Assembly: GCF_003672135.1 (NCBI RefSeq)
Contig: NC_039507.1
Coordinates: forward strand, 1 to 64,000
Length of the DNA stretch: 64,000 nucleotides
From: Ooceraea biroi
Taxonomy: Eukaryota; Arthropoda; Insecta; Hymenoptera; Formicidae
Direction of reading: 5' to 3'
Numbering within the stretch: position 1 is the stretch's first letter; every line of letters begins with the position of its first letter. Below are positions 1 to 11,324 of the stretch, piece after piece. A program made the position numbers and the translations under genes. The notes beneath the pieces are model-generated. The model made no database searches. It saw only the letters and a list, made by a program, of their open reading frames with translations, and was not told where the DNA came from.

Positions 1-565
1 TGTAGAAAATCTACCATTTATTTGTAAATATTGCTCCTCTTGTAAAGACATACGATATTATTTCTATGTAGTAATGCATTTGCGGGGATACAGGCATCGT
101 TGTTTACTAAATTAGACTCTATACTAATTCTTTACGTCATATGATGTTTCTTCCTCGACGTCACGCACAAGACCTTTCGATTTTTAATATTGATTTTAAT
201 AAACTGTACGAGTGTATGCAATACTTTATTGTGTCTAAACATGTTTCTCACTGTTATTTTTCTTTTCCGTGCAAGAATGCGTTTAGATAACAGTGTAGCA
301 AATAGAGAAATACTCTGATCAAATTAGTAGATACGTAATACTAGCGATTTAGTGTGTTGAACTTTGTGATACTGATAAGGTTCCAATTACTCAGAGAGCA
401 AACCGGCATTTATCTGTGATACGTTCTTGAATGATTAAGAAAGGTTTCCACTTGCGTATATATACATGTATATCCAAGATATTTCTGAGATTGGTAAATT
501 TATCTTTCCACACAATTCGTATGATTAGCATGCGGTATGTAGAAATTTGTGCATGTGTGTGTAAG
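1..565. other. Non-coding sequence, probably Nedd4 intron
   Basis: AT-rich stretch before the first Nedd4 exon I can support. No coding segment with splice sites could be read here. The C2 domain and any further WW domains of Nedd4 must lie left of the window, so this is most simply intron sequence. The reading frame of the first exon stays open upstream of 566, so the exact acceptor (AG at 564-565) is a choice, not proof. Confidence 0.5.
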
Positions 566-2822
566 GATGGTGAAGTTCTACGCGAGGACGATGAAGATTC
601 GGAAGCAAGAGATTGTGAGGGTGGGGATCATAGGGGAGGGGGTATTGGGGATACTTCTTCAGACTCCGGACGTTCTGTCGATCAACGTGGCTACCTTAAC
701 GAATCTGAAGAACAGGTATTAATATATATGCAAAGTTATGTTCATTTTCGTTTTGAATGTAACGCTTTGATACGTAGATACATTTCTACTTATATGTGCT
801 TGTTATTGAGTAAGTTATAGTGTGTGTAAGGTTTATTTTATGTATCATTTCGATTTGACATCCAGCTCTGAGCTAAAGCAATCCCACTTAAATTTCGCAG
901 AAATTTCGTAATCGCAATCGTAACATTGAAGTAATTGTAATACATTTAAATATTTTAGTTAATTAAATTATTTAGTTAATTAAATTAAATTATTAGTCAC
1001 TATAGAACTTGTGGAATTCTTTTTTCTGTTTTTTTCCTGTAATATATTATGTTAATTGTAAAACTCTTCTTGTACCTCTTCTTTTTCTTAGAAAATTTGT
1101 ATTTTATAAGTTGTTATATAATGGTTTCAATCTGTTTTTTTATGTGTCTCTGCTTTTTTAGTATAATATCCACGTAGCATGCAGTTTAATATTTTTTTAG
1201 TTTGAAAGTTTCTCTTTGTGTTTAAAAGGCACGAATTGTTCTTGTTATTATCTCTCGTAAAAGTGCACAACAAGTACAAAAATACGCTTTACAGTAATAA
1301 AATCCTGCAATCGCGCGTATGTGAAACTACATTCGTCTGACTGAGATTACGTGCACCAGCTTGTTGTATTTATGAATATACGTATCAGTTTTACTTCAGC
1401 TACGTGCTTTACTTTACCGTAACATGTAATATGTAAAATATATTTTTGTGTTATATTTACAGACTGATGACAATGTTGATAGTCCCGCTGGTTCGAGACG
1501 TTCTTCAGAGCAAGTACGATCGATTATTTAACGTTTATTATACCGTTCCGTTAAATTATTTACAACGTTATCTAGTACCCGATTCTATCATTTCATCATA
1601 ACTTTTTAGATTGAGAGTCCAAAACCTACTCTGCCTGTGTCTAATGACGAAGGTCTACCTCCGGTTGGGGTATGCAGGTAGCACCTAATGGTAGAATATT
1701 TTTTATTGATCACAATGAGAGAGCAACGACCTGGATTGATCCACGAACAGGACGACCAAGTTCCTATACCTAATCATATTGCACCGTCGACGACACCGAG
1801 AAGCGATTTAGATCAATTGGGACCGCTTCCAGAAGGCTGGGAGGAGAGAGTACACACGGACGGACGAATTTTCTTCATAGACCACAGTACGTGAAGATAG
1901 TACGATGATGAGAATATCGTGTCTTGAAATCTGTTCACATTTATACTCGATGTTTTGTTATAGACACAAGAACAACGCAATGGGAAGATCCACGCATGTC
2001 CAATCCTCAAATTGCCGGCCCGGTATGATTACAGATACCTTCTATCCATAATGAATCTTTTTATATATTTTTATGCAGAATACATGAGATGTTTTTAAGT
2101 GCATTTGATAGTTCAACGGGTTTATCAATTTTTTCAGGCTGTACCGTATTCCAGAGATTACAAACGCAAATACGAATATTTGAAATCGCAACTGAGAAAG
2201 CCTGTACGTAGATGAGTCTATATTAATTATAATTGATTATATTATGCATATATCTATGTGACCTCTTAATATCTTATTGCAGAATAATATTCCTAACAAG
2301 TTTGAGATAAAAGTGGGACGGAACAACATCCTGGAGGATTCGTACCGTATTATAAGTTCGGTCAACAGAGTTGACATTCTAAAGACGAAACTGTGGGTAG
2401 AGTTTGAAGGCGAGGTAGGCTTAGATTACGGTGGCCTTGCGAGAGAATGGTTCTTCTTGTTGTCGAAAGAAATGTTCAATCCATATTACGGGCTTTTCGA
2501 ATATTCCGCAACGTAAGTGTAAAATTATCTTGGATTCCAAGATTTTCTAAAACACAACGACATAAAGATAATAAGTGTTTTTCGTTTCCAGAGACAATTA
2601 TACATTACAAATTAATCCTTGCTCTGGCGTATGTAACGAGGAGCACTTGAATTATTTCAAGTTTATCGGACGTATAGCGGGAATGGCTGTTTACCATGGC
2701 AAACTTTTGGATGGTGCGCATAAATTTTGATATTAAAATATAATACGTTATAAGGGAATAATTATATTTTTATGTTTCGCGTATTTAATTCATAAATATA
2801 TCGAATTATTGATTGCTTAACT

Positions 2823-2863
<41 letters not shown>

Positions 2864-3888
2864 AGTAAAATATGTGCATTTGTTTCAGCTTTCTTTATCC
2901 GACCATTTTATAAAATGATGTTGGGTAAACCGATCGACCTGAAGGACATGGAAAGCGTCGACTCCGAGTATTACAACTCTCTTCTGTGGATCAAAGAGAA
3001 CGATCCCAGCGAATTGGAGCTGACTTTTTGTCTCGATGAGGAAAGCTTCGGCCATACGTCCCAGAGAGAGCTGAAGCCCGACGGTGCTAATATCCCTTTG
3101 ACGGACGAAAATAAAGACGAGTATATAAGTTTGGTCATACAGTGGCGGTTCGTATCCCGCGTGCAGGAACAGATGAACGCCTTCTTGGAAGGATTCAATG
3201 CTCTTATACCACCGACATTGGTAAAGATATTCGATGAGCACGAGTTGGAGCTGTTAATGTGCGGTATACAGCATATCGACGTGAAAGACTGGAAGCAGAA
3301 TACTTTGTACAAAGGGGACTATCACGCAAACCACATTGTCGTCCAATGGTTCTGGCGAGTCGTCCTATCGTTTAGTAACGAGATGCGTTCTAGATTATTA
3401 CAGTTTGTAACTGGCACATCGCGTGTCCCGATGAACGGATTCAAAGAGCTTTACGGCAGTAATGGGCCGCAGTTATTCACCATTGAGAGGTGGGGTACAC
3501 CGGAGAATTATCCAAGAGCTCATACATGGTGAGTCGCTAGATTTTAATCGGAGTAATTTAATAATTTTTAAAAATGTCTTGCTTTATAATTTGCTTTTTC
3601 TCAAAACTGCGTTCTACGCATTCTATGAACGTATATAATACAATTGCGTATTTCAAAAAATTATAAAATTATTATTATTGGCGAATCATCCTCTCGATTC
3701 GCTACGCTTTATCATTGGAATAATCTCTTGTGTATACATTTTTATCGTGTATAAAGCATACAACGGTGTGAATTGTTTTTTCCAGTTTTAATCGAATTGA
3801 CCTTCCTCCGTATAAAAGTTATCAACAACTCAGGGATAAGCTAGTTAAAGCAATTGAAGGTTCTCAAGGCTTTGCTGGAGTCGACTAG
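566..3888 (+). CDS. Nedd4: E3 ubiquitin-protein ligase Nedd4, 3' exons (WW and HECT domains)
   Basis: HECT-type E3 ligase that ubiquitinates PY-motif proteins, often at membranes. Exons by splice sites and frame: 566-715, 1463-1513, 1610-1886, 1964-2022, 2138-2203, 2283-2512, 2592-2713, 2889-3528, 3786-3888 (TAG at 3886). An acidic, Ser-rich linker is followed by a WW domain (W...APNGRIFFIDHNERATTW), a second WW domain (LGPLPEGWEERVHTDGRIFF, with its second Trp in TTQWEDPR), then a full HECT domain (LWVEFEGEVGLDYGGLAREW, ELLMCG, HTCFN) ending in QGFAGVD, as in insect and vertebrate Nedd4. The catalytic Cys codon (TG|T) is split by the last intron. Oddity: the first WW domain lies one frame off its flanks. 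A base seems missing near 1661-1670 and one extra near 1762-1767, so the exon as given has a stop. Su(dx)/Itch is less likely from the C-terminus. The 5' end is outside the window. Confidence 0.93.
2825..2858. repeat. (TA)n microsatellite in a Nedd4 intron
   Basis: Uninterrupted TA dinucleotide run shortly upstream of the acceptor at 2888. It forces an open frame ahead of the real exon that reads as an Ile-Tyr repeat and should not be annotated as protein. Confidence 0.9.
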
Positions 3889-6800
3889 CACGAACTACCT
3901 TTATTCATGATGATATCTGTAATATAATGTATATATTACATATACATATATCTATAGGTATACACAGAAAAGTATATTGTCTTAATATGATTATATCTAT
4001 TTAAAGAATTCCCACACTTAAAGAAATCGATTTAATTGCTTCTTAATTGTGTGCAATAACATTGAAACGAGGTGAAAACAATACATTAAAAGATTCAAGT
4101 GATCGCTTAACTTTCCGAAATAATTTCAACAAGTCTTTCAGCATGTTACACACTTTTCAAATTACCAATTATATTTCATAAAAGCTATTTGCATAATCTG
4201 AGAAAAATGCAGCTGAAAACCTATAATTAAGTATTATATAACTAATCCACTTTTAAAGATATGCTATATTTTTACTATTGCAACCTCGGGATCTTTTGGA
4301 AGAAGTGATTTGGCTGCTGTAACAATGTGACGTGATATTGATTTGCTAATTGTTTATTCTCGTTTCTTGATAACATCAAAGTATTATTAAGAAATGGAGA
4401 GAGGTGCAAACCGTTTTAAAATGATATTGCAATTACATGAAAATGAAGTACAATCGATGTCATTCTGTGACTTGAAAGTAAAAGACAAATGTTATGTATC
4501 TGCACATATTTAATGCTATTCTTTTTGCTTCCAAGTCACAAGATATTAAAATAACATTAATTTTCTCGATATATTATTCGGAATTCTCAAAATTACATTT
4601 ACCCAAATCTAAATTTTGCAAAGGAGATTACTTTTTCTCTGATAACATTTTAATTTATATCCTACTGATATCACGAAATACTGTAAAAAATAATGTTATT
4701 AATAGTCACTATTTTATAAAAAATTTCGTAGATATTGATTTATAATTTTAATTGTATTTTTATGGCACACCAAATTTCACTTCTTTCTTTTTCAGCTTTA
4801 ACAACATACAAACTTTTAATGCTCCCTTTTCACTGTTTAATACTTGTGCAAAGGTGTTTATGCCTTTTGTTAAAGCAAAGGTGAAACGCTTGTTAGATAT
4901 ATTTTATGTGGATATATATAAATTTATGACTTATCTTTTTTTGTTCATATGTTGTTCCTTTTACAATTTTTTATGGTTAGCAAATGATGAAGAATAACAT
5001 CGTATAAAAATAGTGTTATTCGAAAGCGTATACTTCTACGATGTACAGAAAAAGTTAAACACAGTTCTTTGTTACCGATTATGTTATTAGAAGAAAAGGC
5101 AAGAAAATATGTATAATCCAAAATAAAAAAAATATATAATTTTGTTAAAAAGTCTTACAATTAATTTTATATTAAAAAATGTAAGTTAGGGCAAAATTAT
5201 TGTAAAGAAGAAAAACTCGATATTTTCTCTTAATATAAATAAAATAAATGATGCAGGATGTTACAAGTACTCTATAACAAACTCATTTATAATATCTCTC
5301 GATGAATTAATAAATACCAAATCAAATTGGCTACGGCTTGTATTATTAATTTACACCTTGCTTATTCTTCTAATTTAATAATGATTTAAGAATGTATGTT
5401 CTGCTCAGGTAGCATAATTATGTAAAATTTATTAAATGGCGGAACAAATTGATTATAAGATTATTTCCAACAAAATGTAATCGTTTGTATATTTCATTAG
5501 TATCCTGGTGTGTGATAAAACACTCCAATCGTCTCGAAAAATAATATAAACCTTGCTTCTGATTAATCAATGATCATTAGCAATGGCAAATAATAATCGC
5601 AGATGACAAAGTCGATGTCAGATACGATTGCCTACCTTGTATTATATAACACTTTTATTCACGAAATTATAACGTACATTCTAAATGACACGAAGTTGAT
5701 ATAACATTCCATCCTACATATTTGTACAGCTTATTTTATTGTAAAACAAATAAGTCCCGTTAGATAATAAATAACATTGTCACGGCAGAGATTTTGTGGC
5801 CTTAAATTTTGATTATGGAATTCTTTATTTTGATAAGTCTCTCGTTCATAAAATCTAGAGTTCCATTATTGCAAATTGCGCTAGCTGTTCGCAATGTACG
5901 GTTACGTAAATATCCTTTTCCACTTCTTCTCCATAGTAGACTTGCAGAGATATACGTGTGAATTTATATTCAATGTTCATCCTAGCTTATGAAAGATGAC
6001 AAGTTTTATTCAGTGCAATATCTAATATGTTGCAAATTACGTGTAAAAAAATCTTAAGTTCGTTATTCGAATATTAAATAAAAAGGAAATTGCATATATA
6101 GTGCAGTTTTTTTCTAAATCTTCTTAAACTTCTTTACATTGGTGTCTTGAATATCTACGTAACATGATCGAGTAAATAACATCTTTTTTATCCTTCAGAA
6201 TAATTTTATTTATTTCAAGATATGACATATATACGTATACGTGTATGAAAACCTTATTTCATACACAACATACATACTGTAAAATTCAAAATTTGCAATT
6301 GGTATAATCGAGTGATAAACACTGTATGTAATCAACGTTAAGTGGATTTATAGAATATTGTCCACTGTGATGCAAATACGATTTGAGGGACTCGAAAACT
6401 TTTGTAATTGAGTATGAGTAAATATGCCCTCTATTGCAGGTTCTTGTATTATATATCCCTATATAAAATGTTATAAATACTAAAGTAATGCTAAGGTGTA
6501 TAATGAATTTCATCGCAATTGGTATCCTATATATCGCATAAACATTTTTATAAACAACGTGTTAAAATTGTATTTATCTGTAAATCGACGATGTCAAAAA
6601 GAAAAAAATAAGGAAGTTATTTAAATGTAGGTATTATCGGATAGAAGTTTTCTTTGAGAATGATGGCATTTATGCTTGATCTATATAAATATATTTAGCT
6701 CGTAAAATTTAATGCCTTATGATAATTATATCACGCATTGTAAAATATCGACTTAATGTTTGCATTATTATTTACCAGCGTAGCGATAAATTGAGCTTAC

Positions 6801-7400
6801 TACGTCAGGTAGCTATTATTTGCCGTGTAAACCTAGTGTGTCTTTATTTATACGTCAATTTTCACTACCAATGTGTTTTCAATTTACGTGAATGAAAAGA
6901 GACTTAATTGTTTTTAAGCTAGCTCAATGTGACACACACCTACACAAATACACACACACCTATTTTATTTACATACTTATGTGCACAAACTGAAAGAAAT
7001 GCGTGACTTAATTATGGAGCAAGTTGTATCGTATTAATTTCTATGTAAATATAACAAAAAATTATATATATATATATATATACGTTGTAATATATTAATT
7101 ATATATATATAAAATTATATATATATATATAAATAAACGCTTCTATATCGCAGTTGCAACAAAAAGTACGTAAAAAATAAGCTTACCGTGCTACGGCTCT
7201 TGCGTTACGATTATTAATTACTAACGAAATACGGTGGAGTTTTCAACAGTGGCAAGTTATGTTCTTATATAATATTGTGGAGAACCAAACTATATATGCA
7301 AATAAATTATATTAAAAAGTTGGATATACCATGTACATTTTTCACTACAAAAAATGACGTTTCATTTTTATTGCATAATAATTATCCCACAACTCCCTCT
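3889..7400. other. Nedd4 3' UTR and AT-rich intergenic sequence
   Basis: After the Nedd4 stop the sequence is strongly AT-rich. Many AATAAA-like hexamers occur (for example near 5122 and 5240), so the poly(A) site cannot be fixed by eye. Short open frames at 4494-4997 and on the minus strand near 6300 are low-complexity and show no domain. TA-rich microsatellites lie at about 7063-7082 and 7104-7131. No gene is supported. Confidence 0.6.
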
Positions 7401-7479
7401 CTGTTTTTACATCTTGCAAGAAACATATTGGATCCTATATTGCAATGAATCCAATAACTAGTATTGTTCAGAAAATAAT

Positions 7480-8600
7480 AACTGATATTCCAATTACTCA
7501 AAGTGCACGAATGTTCCTGCGATCCGCGCGATTCAAATATCCCGCCTAGCGCTGCGGCTTCGAGTACGCCGGCGCGCCGCCGGATGCCGCTAGTCGCGGG
7601 CACATCCGCAGAATCAAAAAAGACAGTTGTGAAGTGTAATGTCGCACATCGATTCGGCGGCCCGCGTCGAGCCCGAAAAAAACTTTCCTTTTCCGCGTTC
7701 CACCGGGGCTCCGGCCGTGTCCGTGCTCGTGACAAAGCCGCGCGTTGATCCACCGTCTAACGTTGACGCGCGCGTACGCGCGTGGTGCGGTGAACGTAAG
7801 TGACTCCGATCGAATCGGCCGTCGTGCACCGAACCGTCGTGCTGATGGAAACGTGACTGTCTCTCGGTTGTGCGGTGCTTCGTGTCACTGTCAGCAGCAG
7901 CAGCAGCAACGGCAACCGTGACGGCGGCAGCAACTACACCAGCGACAGCAACCCCCTGCAAACCCGAGCCCTCCGTCTCTCGCGAGCCGTGTCATCGACA
8001 CCGAGGGAGGCAGGTTCGGCGTGTTGACAACGGCCGCGCGGTGGAGGTCACTGCATCGCGGTGAGTACATCGGATTCCGCTTTCGCGCATTAAATTCGAC
8101 ATTCTCGCGTCGGCGGCACACGCCTCGCCGGCGATCCAGAATCTCGTTCGCGGCGCTCCCTCGTCGCCACGAACGGGCGAACGCCGCCGACCGGCCGTCC
8201 GGGGTTCATTACACCCTCGGGCGACGAGCGAGTGTACGCGACGTACGTCGCGAGCATCGCGTTTCGATAATCGCGCGGCGACCGGTTCCGCGCGATATTC
8301 AGGCGGCTGATTTTGCGGGGAATTTTCGAGCGCTCTGAAGGTGTGCGCGGATCGTCGTTCGCGGCGACGTTCACGACGTTCGTGCTGCGTGCTCCTTCGC
8401 AGGCACGGTGCTCCCATCTCGTACGCTCTCGCGATCGATTGACGCTTCGAATTTCAGTGCCTCGTGCGAGGGCAATGAAGCGCAAGTTAAAGGCCTCTCC
8501 TCGCGGACTCTTTAACGTAATGAACATGCGGGTGCATGTGTGTGTCGCTCGAGAACAGGGTAATCCTCTTGTACTGCAGCCATGATGTTTATACGCTTAG
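7480..8600 (+). promoter_or_regulatory. CpG-rich block, candidate promoter with non-coding first exon(s)
   Basis: Abrupt change from AT-rich to CpG-rich DNA, with a CAG/CAA run near 7893-7910. Two strong plus-strand splice donors follow purine/GC-rich sequence: GTAAGT at about 7795 (after GGTGAAC) and GTGAGT at 8061 (after CATCGCG). No long frame with domain character is present on either strand; overlapping Arg-rich frames are what CpG-rich DNA gives by chance. I infer a promoter or 5'-UTR exon of a plus-strand gene whose coding exons are not in view. RNA data would be needed to assign it. Confidence 0.35.
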
Positions 8601-9939
8601 GTAACGTTACAATCAGCTAATGCGCTGCGTTTAAGGTTCTTTTTGTACTCCTGCGAACAGCAGAGAATTATTCTAGGAAACTATATGAATAAATGTCTTG
8701 CAAATATGTAAGGCGATAATTGGGTAATTATTCGTCAACCTTATTTATTCAAACATTTGTTCGCAATCTGTGCGAAGCATTAAGATATTCTATATTTTAT
8801 TAATAACACGCATCAAGGTTTATTCAAAACTACCATCAAAAATACTTTTATGTAAATATTTAATGCTGCAAAATTGTCCCACTTCATTAAATTATTTGAG
8901 AATATATTTTCCATACGAATCCGAATATAATTATTGAAGTCAAAATACATATAATTATTATGTTAAGAATAATCAATATCTTCTTTATTCATTAATCACG
9001 TACATGAAAACGAATGAGAGAGAATCTACGCATATAAAGAAGTACGTATATAGTAGACGTATATAGGCCAGACTTTATTTTGCATACATTAACGTTTATG
9101 AAGCTACGCTCGTACTAAACTGTTAGAATTTTAATATAAATACGAAAGTACGCATGGGAAAGTAGTACATAATAAAATAATTGTAGACGTTAATTAATAA
9201 ATCGGGAGTTAAAATAATCAATCGGTCCTGCTACGATATTATACTGAGGATACATTTGTCATTTATTTCATCCGATGTTCGTTGTTAGCGTTTTGTCAGT
9301 GCAATGTATCCAAGAGAAATTTTCTACACCATTATTATATCATGTCAAGCATTATATCATCTGCATGTCAATAATGCTATTTGTAATACACAAGTGTCAC
9401 GTAATGAATATCGGACAAAACGCTCTTACGCTCGCTTACAGTATTCCTTTTGTTATCTGTCACATTAATAATTCATATTCTGCATTAATATCTCGGTAAA
9501 TCTGTGTTTGTCATCCGCTCCTTATAAACCAACATTACTATTGATTCCAAAATTTAAAAAAAACTTAAATATATTTACCACAAACTTGGTTTTCAGATCG
9601 CAGTAACAGCGATTTATTCTCGACGTTTTATTTGTTTAATCATCGTAAGATCAATAAAAACCATATTCAATTACGTTGCTCCGAAGTGAGCGATTGCATT
9701 CACAATATTCGTTCGTTTGTATCGGCAGCTTTTGCGAGATGTATGTGTTCGCAGCATCTTCGAGTCCTTGCGAAGAGGAACTGTCGCGTCACAATTGCAA
9801 GTTCGGTCATAGATAATCTTTAATGGGCGAAACGTGACATCTACAATGTCATTTTCTCTGTGCAGGGTGATTCTTTGATCGCGATAAAACGAGGAGAGCG
9901 CCGCTCGTAAATATCCGGCGCCGTGCACATCGCAAAATT
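8601..9939. other. AT-rich sequence with no recognised feature
   Basis: Read on both strands; no coding segment, RNA gene or obvious repeat could be supported. Confidence 0.5.
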
Positions 9940-10365
9940 ATGTCGTCGGGGGAATCACGTTCCGCAACGCGGATGCCGATGGTGTTGCTGTGCACGGCAT
10001 GGTGGTATTATGGTACACCTGGAGTGGCGTCCGTTCATTCCGTCGCGTTCGCATCCTCGGACACGTTTCTGAATTTTAATCTAAATTCTTGTTTAGTTCT
10101 CGGCGCCCATCGCCTTTTTCTTTCGTCCTTGGCGGCGCGACGACGATCCCTCCCTCGTCGGGGAATTCGCCGGAGTCTGCCGTTTCCTTTTTCCGGTTGC
10201 CAGCGAGCATTTACGTATTTAAGCATGGATCATGGACAAGTCATAATTACGGGAATTCTCGGAGAACTGATCGGAAAAATAGCACGACGTTATCTCCAAT
10301 CGAACTCGCATTTCGTTCACTCCCGAATGTGTCGCTGTTCTCGAAGCCGCATTGGTGCACAGTGA
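9940..10365 (+). CDS. Doubtful open frame with a signal-peptide-like start
   Basis: A 141-codon frame begins at an ATG after an in-frame stop. It contains a hydrophobic stretch early on (MPMVLLCTAWWYYG, residues about 12-25) followed by AS/AF, which resembles a secretory leader. The rest is Arg/Ser-rich without any domain I recognise. It could be the first coding exon of a secreted or membrane protein spliced to distant exons, or chance. The CpG-rich surroundings make chance frames common, so confidence is low. Confidence 0.15.
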   Translation: MSSGESRSATRMPMVLLCTAWWYYGTPGVASVHSVAFASSDTFLNFNLNSCLVLGAHRLFLSSLAARRRSLPRRGIRRSLPFPFSGCQRAFTYLSMDHGQVIITGILGELIGKIARRYLQSNSHFVHSRMCRCSRSRIGAQ

Positions 10366-11324
10366 CGCAACTCGACAGATAGAAAACGTGACTTTCCCTT
10401 CTTCTCGTAAAATGTTTCTCGAATAATGCGTTTTGAAGTGTCCCGAACGTGGAGAAATGGGGAAGAAATTGTCTAAAAATTAATGTCCGTCCGTCTCGAA
10501 TGTTGAGCACGTGTTGCTGAAAGTAAAACTGCACAGTCCAGTTTCTTTTGCTTTCGCGATTTATATCGAATATCGATTCATTGGGATACTGACGATCTCA
10601 GATTCCGACGTTATCTCTTTTTACATTGATTCTCATTAAATGTCGTTGATAATGTTTGACAAGTTTTTAAGGAAGTGGTAGCACGACATTGCGAATGGGA
10701 ACACGAATATCTGAAGCAAACGTATAGGACTTAGCTTCAATGGCATTATTAGCTTCGTGATGGCGAGGTTTCAACTCCGATTTGCTCTGTACGTGACAAT
10801 ACTATACCCGTTGGTCATGGTTGGCGCGATACTATTAACAGGCGCGTGTCTCTATTTCATATCGCGATAACGCCGCGCCGCGTTGAGCGGACATTAAGAA
10901 TGCGGTCCGAATGGCTGAAAGGGCCTCGGGCGAAAGGGACGAATTAACAGGCAGCTGGTGGACTGCAATGAAATGGCACGATAAACGCGCTAATACTGTG
11001 TCGACTCGCGCGAGAGCGGCTGCGGAAACCGCGAAAACCAGGAAAACCGATAGACGGAACACACGGAGAGACGGGGGAGGCGAGGCGCCGCGACAAAGCC
11101 GAAAGTTATCCTAGATTACAATTTGCTTGCACAAAGCGCCGACGTCCCTGATCAAATGAGTTATTATGCGGCAGCACGACGATCAGTTGCAAGCAAGACA
11201 GTGGACGCGCGCGCGCATGCTTTTGATCCACTCGATGTCGTCACCATTGTGCGCGGAATGCTGCAGCGTCGTGTAATAATAAAGTCACCGGACTGACCTC
11301 ACCCAGCTCTCACCGGGAAATTAG
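10366..11324. other. Mixed GC sequence without supported gene
   Basis: Moderately CpG-rich. Short frames on both strands overlap one another and show no domain. It leads directly into the satellite array. Confidence 0.45.

Noticed and set aside
2813..2890. N-terminal extension of the HECT exon through an Ile-Tyr repeat
   Set aside because: It is the (TA)n microsatellite in the intron; the acceptor at 2887-2888 and the matching phase define the exon.
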